From NCBI GenBank assembly GCA_003153855.1, contig PMBM01000194.1, forward strand, positions 11,439 to 30,976: 19,538 bases of DNA, read 5' to 3'. The notes under the pieces were generated by a model. It ran no database searches. It was not told where the DNA came from and saw only the letters and a list, made by a program, of their open reading frames with translations. A program made the position numbers and the translations under genes. The stretch is from Propionibacteriaceae bacterium (lineage in GTDB: Bacteria > Actinomycetota > Actinomycetes > Propionibacteriales > Propionibacteriaceae). Shown here one piece after another: positions 1-8,096 of the stretch (positions are counted from its first letter, which is position 1; each line of letters begins with the position of its first letter).

Positions 1-132
1 CGACGGGGCCAGTCTGAACAAATGAAAAGGCGCTTCCCTCAGGTGCAACTCGCACGTCCAGTGGGCGGTCGAAAGTAGTAGTAAGGTCACCCTCCCTGGC
101 GTGTTCGTTAATGGGGGCGTAGCCTGCAAATC

Positions 133-1086
133 ATGGCCACAATGAGTGTCGTGCTCGCCGCGCCGCGCGGTTTCTGCGCTGGTGTGGAGCGGGCCGTGTT
201 TACCGTGGAGAAGGCCCTGGAGATCTACGGAGCGCCGGTCTACGTCCGCAGACAGATCGTGCACAACCGGCGCGTGGTGGCCGACCTTGAGGCGCGTGGC
301 GCAGTGTTCGTGCAAGAACTCGACGAGGTGCCTCACGGGGCCACTGTGGTGTTCGCGGCGCACGGAGTTTCTCCCCAGGTGTATGCCGAAGCGGCAGAGC
401 GCGGGTTGAAGGCTATCGACGCCACGTGCCCGATGGTCGCCAAGGTGCACCGAGAGGTGAAGTGCTTCGCCACCCGGGACCTGCAGATACTGCTGATCGG
501 CCAGGCCGGACACGACGAGGTGGTGGGCACGACCGGTGAGGCGCCGGAACGGATCACCTTGGTGCAGTGCCCTGACGACGTGGACGGGTTGGTCGTCGCC
601 GACCCCCTCAAAGTCGCTTGGCTCAGCCAGACGACCCTGAGCGTGGACGAGACGAATGAGACCGTCAGCCGGCTGAGGGTCAGGTTCCCCGCGCTTATCG
701 ATCCGCCCAGTGAGGACATTTGCTATGCCACTCAGAATCGGCAATCGGCGGCCAAGTTGATTGCTCCGCATTCGGATCTGGTCATCGTCGTCGGTTCGAA
801 GAACTCGTCTAACTCGGCGCGGTTAGCTGAGGTCGCGATTCAGGCCGGCGCTAAAGCCGCGCATCAGGTTGAAGACGCAAGCGAAATAGACCCGTCCTGG
901 TTTGTCGGGGTCGATTCTGTGGGAATCGCTGCCGGTGCCTCAGCGCCACGCGTCCTGATAGACGGCGTACTGGAATATCTGGCAGGCATTGGTGCTTCGC
1001 CGGCAACCGAGGAAAGGTTCACCGAGGAAGATGTGTCTTTCTCCCTTCCTGCGCAACTGCGCAAAGATCTGCGTGGGTCGAGCTGA
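133..1086 (+). CDS. ispH: 4-hydroxy-3-methylbut-2-enyl diphosphate reductase (IspH/LytB)
   Basis: IspH catalyses the last step of the methylerythritol phosphate pathway, reducing HMBPP to IPP and DMAPP in the cytoplasm with a [4Fe-4S] cluster. The protein has 317 residues, normal for the family. The three cluster cysteines are visible: C15 in PRGFCAGV, C99 in DATCPMV and C197 in DICYAT. The substrate-pocket segments VHN (H44), AHG (H77), GHDEVVGT (H127, E129) and [10 protein letters not shown] are also present. Start choice is open: ATG at 133 is used, but ATG at 142 gives the more usual [11 protein letters not shown]-terminus, and neither has a strong ribosome binding site. The gene converges on the hydrogenase operon with only 34 bases between stops and has no obvious functional link to it. 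Family assignment is secure from the motifs. Confidence 0.95.
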   Translation: MATMSVVLAAPRGFCAGVERAVFTVEKALEIYGAPVYVRRQIVHNRRVVADLEARGAVFVQELDEVPHGATVVFAAHGVSPQVYAEAAERGLKAIDATCPMVAKVHREVKCFATRDLQILLIGQAGHDEVVGTTGEAPERITLVQCPDDVDGLVVADPLKVAWLSQTTLSVDETNETVSRLRVRFPALIDPPSEDICYATQNRQSAAKLIAPHSDLVIVVGSKNSSNSARLAEVAIQAGAKAAHQVEDASEIDPSWFVGVDSVGIAAGASAPRVLIDGVLEYLAGIGASPATEERFTEEDVSFSLPAQLRKDLRGSS

Positions 1087-1092
1087 CCCCCT

Positions 1093-1114
1093 CCGGCGGC
1101 CGACTCACCGCCGG
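1093..1114. terminator. Inverted repeat between convergent stops (possible bidirectional terminator)
   Basis: A perfect 7-bp inverted repeat (CCGGCGG, then CCGCCGG) with an 8-base loop lies in the 34 bases between the ispH stop and the hydrogenase large-subunit stop. It sits where both convergent transcripts should end. It lacks a U-tract on either strand, so a classical intrinsic terminator is not proven; GC-rich hairpins without U-tracts are often proposed as terminators in actinobacteria. Confidence 0.45.
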
Positions 1115-1120
1115 CGTCAT

Positions 1121-2197
1121 CTAGCGATCGTTGCAGGAGTAGCACGGATCGATGGACGCCTGGATCAGGCCGAGGTCGGACAGTCCCTGCCCGATAGCCA
1201 TCACACGCACCGTCGGCATGTTGGCGAAGGTGGGCGTCCGTACGCGCACACGGGCCGGCATGTCCGTGCCGTTGGACTCCATGTAGTAGACGACCTCGCC
1301 GCGCGGCGCCTCGATGCGTATGGCGGCCTCGCCGGCGGGAACGGCCAGGAACAGGCCTCCTGCGATCGGTCCCGCAGGCATCATGTCGATCGCTTGCTCG
1401 ATGATCTTGCAGCTCTCCAGAATCTCCAGGGCCCGGACGACGATCCGCGCGAACACGTCGCCCTCGGAGCGGACCGGTACGTCGAATGTGAGCTGGTCGT
1501 AGACCAGGTAGGGAGCCGACTTGCGGATATCGGTGGCCAAACCCGATGCCCGTGCCATCGGTCCCACCGCGCCGTACGCGATCGCGTCTTCCCGGGTGAG
1601 GATGCCCACGCCGGAGCACCGAGCCCGCACGGTCCGATCTGTCGTCATGACTGGGATGAGTTGCTTGGCCGTGACGTCAGCGATGGTGCGGACGGCATCA
1701 AGGATGCTGGCAGGATCAGTGATGTCCCGGTTCACCCCGCCCGGCCGGTTCATCGCGTAGTTCACGCGGTTGCCCGAGATGCCCTCCAGAACGTCCATGA
1801 CTTGTTCACGCAGCGAGAAGCAGGTCATGAACAGCGTCTCGAAGCCGATGAGGTTGCAGGCGACGCCAGCCCACAACAGGTGGCTGTGCAGTCGTTCAGC
1901 CTCAGCCACGATCACGCGGATGAACTTGGCTCGGGCGGGAACCTCGAGGTCAGCGATCTTCTCGACGGCTCGGCAGAACATCAGGGTATGAACGTTGCTG
2001 CAGATCCCGCAGACCCGCTCCAGCAGGGCGATGTCCTGGGTGTACGTCTTGCGTTCGGCGAGCCACTCGATCCCACGGAAGTTGAACCCCACGGTGATCT
2101 CGGCGTCCGTGATCGTTTCACCAGTGGTGGTGACCTCGACCTTGTAGGGCTCTTCAAGGGCCGGGTGGAACGGGCCCAGCGGGATCACAGGACTCAT
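1121..2197 (-). CDS. Group 4 [NiFe] hydrogenase large (catalytic) subunit, NuoD/HycE-C-like
   Basis: This 358-residue protein belongs to the family shared by complex I subunit NuoD and the large subunits of group 4 membrane-bound [NiFe] hydrogenases. Both CxxC pairs that hold the NiFe centre are intact: C63 and C66 in ERVCGICSNVH, and C352 and C355 in DPCYSCNDR. This separates it from NuoD, which has lost them, and predicts real H2 chemistry. The N-terminal GPFHPALEEP segment is typical of the group. The protein stops exactly after the Arg of the DPCxxCxxR motif, so it has no C-terminal extension to be cleaved during maturation. The start ATG overlaps the stop of the NuoC-like gene as ATGA, implying translational coupling. 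It is the last gene of the operon. The exact group 4 subgroup cannot be assigned by eye. Confidence 0.92.
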   Translation of the reverse strand: MSPVIPLGPFHPALEEPYKVEVTTTGETITDAEITVGFNFRGIEWLAERKTYTQDIALLERVCGICSNVHTLMFCRAVEKIADLEVPARAKFIRVIVAEAERLHSHLLWAGVACNLIGFETLFMTCFSLREQVMDVLEGISGNRVNYAMNRPGGVNRDITDPASILDAVRTIADVTAKQLIPVMTTDRTVRARCSGVGILTREDAIAYGAVGPMARASGLATDIRKSAPYLVYDQLTFDVPVRSEGDVFARIVVRALEILESCKIIEQAIDMMPAGPIAGGLFLAVPAGEAAIRIEAPRGEVVYYMESNGTDMPARVRVRTPTFANMPTVRVMAIGQGLSDLGLIQASIDPCYSCNDR

Positions 2198-2664
2198 CGG
2201 GTCTCACCACCCTCTGACGCGACATTGGTGCGGGCAGTCTCTGCGGGATCGATCTGGGTGCCGAGATCTCTGGTCCGGCTGAAGAGGCCGGGGATGTCGC
2301 CCTCGCGCAGCATCAGCGGCGGTGTGGCGGCGCGGCCATCGAATTCGATGCCGTAGTAGTCGCGGATCTCCCGTTCAACCCAGTCCGCTGCGGGCAGTAC
2401 GTCCGAGATCGTCGGGATGTGTCCCGCTGTCACGCTCGTCTCCATGTTGAGCATCTTGGCGCCGACGTCCCAGTGGTAGATCAGGCGCAGGCGCCCGTCG
2501 GCGCCCGGCGTGCCGGTCATCGTCGACAGACGCACCTCACGAGCGCGCATCAACGTCGCCATCGCTCGGACGTCCAGATCGGGCCACACCGCCCAGTAGC
2601 CGTCCCGGCGCAGCTCGTAAGTACCGCCTGGGTTGAGCTCGCTCAACAACACATCAACGTCCAT
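2194..2664 (-). CDS. NuoC-like (30 kDa) subunit of the group 4 hydrogenase complex
   Basis: This 156-residue protein matches the complex I 30-kDa subunit family (NuoC; N-terminal part of HycE/HyfG). The diagnostic segment near the C-terminus is seen as WVEREIRDYYGIEFDGR. In group 4 hydrogenases this subunit packs against the large and small subunits and stabilises the peripheral arm; it carries no cofactor. An in-frame start 11 codons upstream (2697) exists, but the ATG at 2664 has GAAGGGG six bases ahead and is preferred. This start overlaps the end of the ferredoxin subunit gene by 11 bases, and its stop overlaps the large-subunit start. In E. coli HycE the NuoC and NuoD parts are one polypeptide; here they are separate. 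Confidence 0.85.
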   Translation of the reverse strand: MDVDVLLSELNPGGTYELRRDGYWAVWPDLDVRAMATLMRAREVRLSTMTGTPGADGRLRLIYHWDVGAKMLNMETSVTAGHIPTISDVLPAADWVEREIRDYYGIEFDGRAATPPLMLREGDIPGLFSRTRDLGTQIDPAETARTNVASEGGETR

Positions 2665-3193
2665 GGCTATCCCCTTCAGTGTTGTCCGGACCGCCAAATG
2701 CCTTCTTCATCGCCAGCACTGACACCCTCTGCCGACAATCCCCGCACAGCCGGGCCCGACTGCGCAGTTCGCTCCCGGCCTCAGGGAAGGCTGTTTGTAG
2801 CAGGGCCTCGCTGTAAGGCATCGCGGGCCTGCCGCAGCTGCTGCATGCTGGATAGTCAACGGTGATGGTCACGGCCTGCTCGCCTGGTAGGCCATACGAG
2901 GGTCCACGGTCGTTGGCCTGGGAGAGGGCACCCACCGGGCAGTGCTCCACGCATGCCCCGCAGAACGTGCACGCGGCCGGGTCGTAGGTCCACGAGCATT
3001 CGCTCGGTGTCGGGACGACCTCGAGGGCAGCCGAGACGCAGACGTCGGCGCAGATCCCGCAGGTCACGCAGAGGTTCGGGTCCATGGCGACGTGACCCCG
3101 GAAGGCAACGGCGGGCGCCTGGCGCAGGGGGAAGCGTTGAGTAGTTTGCGGACCATGAAGCCAGTTGCCGGCAATCAGGTTGAAGATGTTCAT
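2654..3193 (-). CDS. NuoI/HycF-like 2x[4Fe-4S] ferredoxin subunit with C-terminal CxxC pair domain
   Basis: This 179-residue protein is the electron-relay subunit of the hydrogenase peripheral arm. Two classical CxxCxxCxxxC motifs bind two [4Fe-4S] clusters: C42, C45, C48, C52 and C75, C78, C81, C85 (the latter with CPVGAL). A C-terminal region adds two more pairs, C117/C120 (CSSCG) and C150/C153 (CGDCR), a zinc-ribbon-like arrangement also known from HycF/HyfH-type subunits and absent from ordinary NuoI. The start has AGGGAG about eight bases upstream and follows the NuoH-like gene after 13 bases. By homology it receives electrons from the soluble donor and passes them to the NuoB-like subunit. 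Here the likely donor is the AOR polyferredoxin encoded in the same operon (inference). Confidence 0.88.
   Translation of the reverse strand: MNIFNLIAGNWLHGPQTTQRFPLRQAPAVAFRGHVAMDPNLCVTCGICADVCVSAALEVVPTPSECSWTYDPAACTFCGACVEHCPVGALSQANDRGPSYGLPGEQAVTITVDYPACSSCGRPAMPYSEALLQTAFPEAGSELRSRARLCGDCRQRVSVLAMKKAFGGPDNTEGDSHGR
2671..2677 (-). promoter_or_regulatory. Ribosome binding site deciding the NuoC-like start
   Basis: GAAGGGG on the minus strand lies six bases before ATG 2664 and inside the end of the preceding ferredoxin gene. It supports the shorter N-terminus over the upstream in-frame start at 2697. Confidence 0.6.
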
Positions 3194-3206
3194 CGGCGAT
3201 GGCTCC

Positions 3207-4112
3207 CTAGATTCCAGCGAGGGTGAGGCCGAGCGCGGACCCGGCGAGCAACAGTCCCCACAGCCAGAACCATCGAGCAGTCTGTGCGAGCTTCAAACGA
3301 GCGGTAGACGCCGCGGCAACCGACAGCAGCACCACGACGAGCACGGAGATGGCCAGGAAGACGAGGATCCGCCAGACATCAGCGACCCCTGGGAGCGGCA
3401 CGCTGAGCACTGCGAACAGACCGGCCAAGGCGACCCACTCCAGCCCATGAGCAAGTTCCCAGAGGGCCAGGCGTGGGCCGTCGTACTCCGTGGTCACTCC
3501 GGCGTAGATCTCCTGCTCGGCGCTTGAGATGGAGAACGGATTGAGGTGCAGCTTGGCTGGCAGGCACAACAGGATCGCAGCTAGGGCCAAGAAGCGCACC
3601 GGCCATGTTGCTGTCGTCGCCAGCTTGCTGATCGAGAGGTCGCTGGTCCAGCCCAGCGCGATGAGCGCGGTGAGGAACGGCAGGTTGTAGACCGCCGTCA
3701 TGACCGCCTCCCGAGCCGCGCCCAGCTCGCCCCACATCGACCGGGACACGAACCCCCCGAGCACCGCCAGCAGCGGCCCGACCTCGATGAGGGCCACCAG
3801 CAGCACGAGGTCGCCCGGGAACTCCGCTCCGGACGGGAGGACGGGCAACAGGGCGACCGCACCGAGCATCGCCGCAACGGCAGCGACCGGGAGCGCCGTC
3901 ATGACGAACCCCTGAAGCATGGGCCGCCCGATCGGTTGCTTGCCCAAGAGCTTCACGAAGTCGAAGAAGGGCTGATAGAAGGGTGGCCCGATTCGCCCCT
4001 GTAGACGGGCGTTGATCTTGCGCTGCAGCCAGAGCATAAAGAAGGACGCCGACACGGCGTAGACCAGACCCGGGAACAGCAGCATCTGGATCGCTGCACG
4101 CAGGATCGCCAT
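3207..4112 (-). CDS. NuoH/HyfC-like membrane subunit of group 4 hydrogenase
   Basis: This 301-residue, strongly hydrophobic protein belongs to the complex I subunit 1 family (NuoH, HycD, HyfC, MbhM), which joins the peripheral arm to the proton-translocating arm. Family signatures are seen: RKINARLQGRIGPPFYQPF followed by DFVKLLGKQP near residues 31-60, a conserved glutamate in the membrane segment EVGPLLAVLGG, and the loop ending EYDGPRLALWELAHG. About eight transmembrane helices are expected. The ATG shares one base with the TGA of the small-subunit gene (TGATG), so the two are probably translationally coupled. Length fits hydrogenase-type rather than longer respiratory NuoH proteins. Confidence 0.9.
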   Translation of the reverse strand: MAILRAAIQMLLFPGLVYAVSASFFMLWLQRKINARLQGRIGPPFYQPFFDFVKLLGKQPIGRPMLQGFVMTALPVAAVAAMLGAVALLPVLPSGAEFPGDLVLLVALIEVGPLLAVLGGFVSRSMWGELGAAREAVMTAVYNLPFLTALIALGWTSDLSISKLATTATWPVRFLALAAILLCLPAKLHLNPFSISSAEQEIYAGVTTEYDGPRLALWELAHGLEWVALAGLFAVLSVPLPGVADVWRILVFLAISVLVVVLLSVAAASTARLKLAQTARWFWLWGLLLAGSALGLTLAGI

Positions 4113-4597
4113 CAGCGGCCACCCTCGCCGCTGGTCTGCGAGGAGTTGTGAACCGGACGCGGCTTGTCGCCGGCCAGGATCGCTGCCGCTTCTGCGATAC
4201 CGGCGATGATCGCATCGGGACGTGGCGGGCAGCCGGGCACATAGACGTCAACGGGAAGGATGCGGTCGAGCGGGCCGACGACGGTCGGGCTGCCAGCGAA
4301 CACATTGCAGGTGGCCGGGCAGGAGCCCAGTGCAACGACCACCTTCGGGTTGGGCACCTGGCCGTAGACCGTCTCGAGAGCCTCGCAGGTCGTCCGTGTG
4401 ACCGGGCCGGAGACAACGATGATGTCGGCGTGGCGGGGGCTCGCTTCGAGCCGTATTCCCAGCTGCTCGACGTCGTACCGCGGGGTCAGGCAGGTCACCA
4501 GCTCGATGTCGCAACCGTTGCAGCTCCCCGCATTGGCGTGGAACAGCCAGGGCGAGCGGCGCCGCGCCGTGTTCATGAGGGACTTGAGCATGCTCAT
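4112..4597 (-). CDS. Group 4 [NiFe] hydrogenase small subunit, NuoB/HycG-like
   Basis: This 161-residue protein is the NuoB/HycG/MbhJ-type small subunit that carries the proximal [4Fe-4S] cluster next to the NiFe site. The four ligands are visible: C26 and C29 in NAGSCNGCDIE, C93 in ALGSCPATC and C123 in VPGCPPRPDAI. The NAGSCNGCD form is typical of hydrogenases rather than NADH dehydrogenase. An upstream TTG (4609) is in frame, but the ATG at 4597 overlaps the stop of the antiporter-fusion gene as ATGA and is preferred; ATG 4591 is a third option. The downstream NuoH-like gene overlaps its stop. Confidence 0.9.
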   Translation of the reverse strand: MSMLKSLMNTARRRSPWLFHANAGSCNGCDIELVTCLTPRYDVEQLGIRLEASPRHADIIVVSGPVTRTTCEALETVYGQVPNPKVVVALGSCPATCNVFAGSPTVVGPLDRILPVDVYVPGCPPRPDAIIAGIAEAAAILAGDKPRPVHNSSQTSGEGGR

Positions 4598-7500
4598 CGG
4601 ACGATCCAATCCTGGAGCAGTGCAGGGAAGAGGCCGGTGACGAGCACCGCAACGAGTAGACCCGCGATTGCCGCCATGATCGCGCGGGGCTCACTGGCCC
4701 ACACCGACACGAGCCGGCGTTGGTCCGGCGGTGTCGGCGGCTCGCCGGGTTCGCCGCCCCACCAGACGAGGGCGACCACGCGCACATAGGCGAGGACCGA
4801 GAGGATGGTGGCGACGATCAGTACGGCCAGGAATGCCCAGCCGGCACCCAAGGCCGTCGCGTAGACCCGCCAGTGTCCGGCGAACCCAGGGGTGAAGGGG
4901 ACTCCCAGCGAGGCCAAGGCACCGAGCAGGAAGCCTGCCGTGGCCAGAGGGTGTTTGCGCGCCACGCCGCGGGAGGACAGGGTCAGCTGGGTTCCCTCGC
5001 GCTCAGCGCCGGCCACTGCGGAGAACAGCAGCGCTTTGGACAGTGCGTCCGCGGCAGCACCGGCAGCCGCGCCAGCCAGCCCGACAGGGCCTCCGAGGGC
5101 GATACCGAGCACCAGGAACCCCGCGCCGGTGATGGTCGAGAACGCGAGCATGCGCTTGACGTCATGCTGCGCGAGCGCGAGTACAGCACCGCCGATAGCG
5201 GACGCCAGGGCGAGAGCCACCCAAGGCCACGTCGGCGCGAACAGCCAAGCCTCCCGCTGCCGAAGGACGATGAGCTCCGCGAACGCCGCGACATCGACCA
5301 CCGCCACCACCAGGCCGACCAGAGCTGCCGGGGTGCGCTGAGCCATGGCGGGCAACCACATGTAGGCCGGAACGAGTGCGAGCTTGACCGAGAATCCGAC
5401 CAGTACGAGAGCCAGCACCAGCCCGGCAGGGGCACTGCTCATCGTGAGCGTGGCCACAATGAGGGTGACCGACGACAACACCGCGGCCCCGAGGTAGGCC
5501 AGCGACGCCCGTCGATCCACGCCACTGAGCACCAGCAGAGCCACCGCCGCGAAAGCGGCACCTTCGAGGAGCAGCAGCCGCGGCAGCTCGGCGGCGGTGA
5601 GCAGGCCACCGATCACCAGCAATGCGGCCAGTCCCGCGAGCCATGCCCGCGGCCGAATCCTTGACGACGTGATGATCACCAGGATCAGCGCGCTCGCGGC
5701 CACGGCGATCGCTGCGATGAGCGGCCACGGGGTCGCAAGTTCGACCGCAGGCCCCACCGTCCGGATCGCCCCTGCCGCGAAGGCCACCACGAGGCCGACC
5801 AGCACCGAGACGGCGACCACGGCCGTGACCGCTCGTTGCTCCAGCCACTTGCTCGCCCGTCCCACGAGGTTGCTGACCCGAAGCGTGACGTGCCACACCG
5901 CCAGGTAGTAGCGATCGGGGTCGGCCCAGGCAAAGAACGGGGCAAGCCCGGTCGCAACCGGCTCTGAGAAGTCGCTGGCCCGCAGATTGCCTCGAGCCTC
6001 CAACGGCTGGCCGCCAGTGAATGGAGAGCCTGGCGACCCGACACCGACGCCCCGGCCGACAGGTGCCAGTGCGCTGGCAGCTGGCCCCACCGAAGCCAGT
6101 TCCCTTGGCTCCCAAGCAATGGCTCGCGACCCGGTCGAAGCGACGATGGCACGCTTGCTGAAGTGCCGGTAGGCGAGAGCCCCCAAGACGAGCGAGAGCA
6201 GAGCAAGACCCAAGCCGCCGACAAGGAAGGATCCGCCGGCCGCGGAGAAGCCGAACCAGCTCACGCCGAGGTGGCCGGTGAGGCCCATCGCGCGCAGTGC
6301 GGGGTCGATCAGATAGTCCAAAGCGAGTTGCGGGGCGACCCCGAGCACGAGGCAACCCGCAGCGAGGATTCCGGAACCGATGAGCATCAGGCGCGGTGAC
6401 TCGTGAGCCTTCGCGCTGGCTTCGCCGTCGTCGCCGAAGAACATCACCGACGTGGCCTTCATGAAGGAGAACATCGTCAAGACGCTGACGATCCAGGCGA
6501 TGAGGGCGGGTACCGCGAAGCCTGCGTCGAGCGCGGCGGTGTAGAGCAACCACTTGCTGACGAATCCGTTGAACAGGGGAACGCCCGCGATACTGGCCGC
6601 CGAAACCAGCCACAGCACTGTCGTCTTGGGCATCCGTCGGGACAACCCGCCCAGCTTGTCCATGTCACGGGTCCCAGTGGCGTGCTGGATGGCCCCGGCC
6701 CCGAGGAACAACCCGCCCTTGAACAGCCCGTGGTTGAACGTGTGAAGCAGCGCGGCCGCCACACCGAGCGGGGTGCCCAGCCCGAGGCCGACCATCATGT
6801 AGCCGATCTGGCTCACCGTGTGGAAGGCCAGCAGCCGCTTCGCGTCGTGCTGGATCATCGCGAACAACACCCCGACGACCATGGTCACGGTCCCGATCCA
6901 GACGACCGTCATCTGCCAGGAGACCGGCCAGGGAGTGAAGGAGTGCATGCGCGCGACCAGGTAGACGCCGGCCTTGACGTACACCGCAGCGTGCAGGAGC
7001 GCGCTCACCGGCGTCGGCGCCGCCATGGCGGAGGGGATCCACGTGTGCAAGGGGAACTGCACCGACTTGGCGATCGCGGAGACGAGCATCAGCGCGAAGA
7101 CTCCGTTGGTGAAGGCGCCCGCTATCCGAGGGTCGGTCCAGAGCGTGGTGCCGGTGCGCGCGTAGAGAATAAGGATGGCAGCGAGAAGTGCATACCCGGC
7201 GAGGTGGGTCATCACCAGCACCTTGCGGGCCCCGGCCGCGGCTTCTTTGTCCGTGTACCAGAATCCAACGAGGAGGAAGGAGCAAAGCCCGACGATCTCC
7301 CAGCCGGCATACATCAGCAACAGATCGGCGGCGAACACCAGAGTGATCAGGCCGGCAACGAAGATCTGCATGATGATGTAGAAGCGGGTTGCCGCCACAT
7401 CATGGGCCATGTAGGAAACAGAATAGAGCAGGATCGCGGTCCCGATGGCGGTGCCCATGAAGGCGAAGAGCAACGACAAGCCGTCCACGTGGAAGGTCAG

Positions 7501-7719
7501 CGAAATCGGACCGTCCCATTGTCCGAAACGCGCGTCCAGCACCCGCCCGCTGAAGATCGTCGGCCAGATTGCAATAACGGAGATGCAGGCCGCGGCGGTC
7601 GCGGTTACCGCCACCCAACCCTTGGCTGCCCCCGAGAGCAGGCGGGACAACAATACCTGCACCGCCACCCCGATCAAGAGGATAGCGATGGGGACGATCA
7701 CGATCTCGTTCATAGGCAC
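4594..7719 (-). CDS. Fused double antiporter-like membrane subunit (NuoL-like + NuoM/N-like)
   Basis: This 1041-residue polytopic protein contains two proton-antiporter-type modules in one chain. Module 1 (about residues 1-520) is NuoL/HyfB-like: E141 in GWEIVGLCSF, K218 in AIAKSVQFPLHTWIP, H243 in ALLHAAVYV, K334 in HGLFKGGLFL and K389 in GFVSKWLL are the charged residues of the ion path. A linker with an NuoL-like tail spans about 520-655. Module 2 (about 660-1015) has E719, K779 in VKLALVPAYMWLP, HDVKRMLAFS, and K895 in ALSKALLFS; the position matching K389 is a histidine (H949). It should form most of the ion-pumping arm. The start is GTG 7719 or ATG 7713; an AGAAAGGG element favours GTG. 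The gene follows moaD after 22 bases and overlaps the small-subunit start. Confidence 0.9.
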   Translation of the reverse strand: MPMNEIVIVPIAILLIGVAVQVLLSRLLSGAAKGWVAVTATAAACISVIAIWPTIFSGRVLDARFGQWDGPISLTFHVDGLSLLFAFMGTAIGTAILLYSVSYMAHDVAATRFYIIMQIFVAGLITLVFAADLLLMYAGWEIVGLCSFLLVGFWYTDKEAAAGARKVLVMTHLAGYALLAAILILYARTGTTLWTDPRIAGAFTNGVFALMLVSAIAKSVQFPLHTWIPSAMAAPTPVSALLHAAVYVKAGVYLVARMHSFTPWPVSWQMTVVWIGTVTMVVGVLFAMIQHDAKRLLAFHTVSQIGYMMVGLGLGTPLGVAAALLHTFNHGLFKGGLFLGAGAIQHATGTRDMDKLGGLSRRMPKTTVLWLVSAASIAGVPLFNGFVSKWLLYTAALDAGFAVPALIAWIVSVLTMFSFMKATSVMFFGDDGEASAKAHESPRLMLIGSGILAAGCLVLGVAPQLALDYLIDPALRAMGLTGHLGVSWFGFSAAGGSFLVGGLGLALLSLVLGALAYRHFSKRAIVASTGSRAIAWEPRELASVGPAASALAPVGRGVGVGSPGSPFTGGQPLEARGNLRASDFSEPVATGLAPFFAWADPDRYYLAVWHVTLRVSNLVGRASKWLEQRAVTAVVAVSVLVGLVVAFAAGAIRTVGPAVELATPWPLIAAIAVAASALILVIITSSRIRPRAWLAGLAALLVIGGLLTAAELPRLLLLEGAAFAAVALLVLSGVDRRASLAYLGAAVLSSVTLIVATLTMSSAPAGLVLALVLVGFSVKLALVPAYMWLPAMAQRTPAALVGLVVAVVDVAAFAELIVLRQREAWLFAPTWPWVALALASAIGGAVLALAQHDVKRMLAFSTITGAGFLVLGIALGGPVGLAGAAAGAAADALSKALLFSAVAGAEREGTQLTLSSRGVARKHPLATAGFLLGALASLGVPFTPGFAGHWRVYATALGAGWAFLAVLIVATILSVLAYVRVVALVWWGGEPGEPPTPPDQRRLVSVWASEPRAIMAAIAGLLVAVLVTGLFPALLQDWIVR

Positions 7720-7741
7720 TTGATCGGAATCCCTTTCTTAG

Positions 7742-8014
7742 TCATCCGCCAGCCACCATCGGGAAGACGGATACTTCATCGGTCGGGCTCAAAGGTGTCG
7801 AAAGACCTCCCGTGAGCCGAACGTTCCGTCCGTTCACCAGAAGAATCAAGAGGGAGCTCAGGGCGCCATCGTCAAAGACCGCACCGCGAAAAGCCTTGCC
7901 GTAGCGAACAGAGAGGAGCTCCAGAAGATCCGCGATTGTTGCGGGCGATTCATCCAGCTTCCGGGAAAGTTCCCCGGTCAGATCGCGGAAGGTCGCGAAG
8001 TATTTGATCAGCAC
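7742..8014 (-). CDS. moaD: MoaD/ThiS-like sulfur carrier protein ending in Gly-Gly
   Basis: This 90-residue ubiquitin-fold protein resembles MoaD, the small subunit of molybdopterin synthase. It has the MoaD N-terminus (IKYFATFRDLTG), the conserved LLVNGRNV segment and the final VFPMVAGG. The terminal Gly-Gly is adenylated by a MoeB/ThiF enzyme and then thiocarboxylated, and the sulfur goes into the pterin dithiolene. GTG at 8014 is the start, with AGGGGA about seven bases upstream. It sits between AOR and the hydrogenase genes, so it is probably an AOR-dedicated copy for W/Mo-pterin synthesis. MoaD-like genes beside AOR are known elsewhere. No MoaE, its usual partner, is encoded in this window. 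Confidence 0.88.
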   Translation of the reverse strand: MLIKYFATFRDLTGELSRKLDESPATIADLLELLSVRYGKAFRGAVFDDGALSSLLILLVNGRNVRLTGGLSTPLSPTDEVSVFPMVAGG

Positions 8015-8038
8015 CGCTCATCCCCTATTGTCCGCCGG

Positions 8039-8086
8039 CCCCGAAAGGGGTCGCTGACCTGACGGTCGCGCGACCCCTGACAGGGG
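8039..8086 (-). promoter_or_regulatory. Overlapping alternative hairpins in the AOR-MoaD spacer
   Basis: The 82-base spacer between AOR and MoaD holds nested inverted repeats. The strongest is a 9-bp stem, AGGGGTCGC (8046-8054) with GCGACCCCT (8070-8078), whose loop contains a further 4-bp stem (GACC/GGTC). Its arms are shared with two alternatives: CCCCT-GAC-AGGGG (8074-8086) and CCCC-GAAA-GGGG (8039-8050). The structures exclude each other, as in attenuators or processing sites. No U-tract follows, so a simple terminator is unlikely. A role in setting different mRNA levels for AOR and the hydrogenase is inference. Confidence 0.5.
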
Positions 8087-8096
8087 AACGGCCTTG

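Noticed and set aside
1121..2197. Reading the large subunit as NuoD of an ordinary NADH dehydrogenase
   Set aside because: All four Ni-binding cysteines (C63, C66, C352, C355) are present, which NuoD lacks, and nuoE/F/G, A, J and K are absent.
989..2356. 455-codon plus-strand frame opposite the hydrogenase large subunit and NuoC-like gene
   Set aside because: It is an antisense shadow: low-complexity composition rich in R, H, D and G, no domain, while the opposite strand encodes clear hydrogenase motifs. The same holds for 6403-7815 (+) and 8094-9233 (+).
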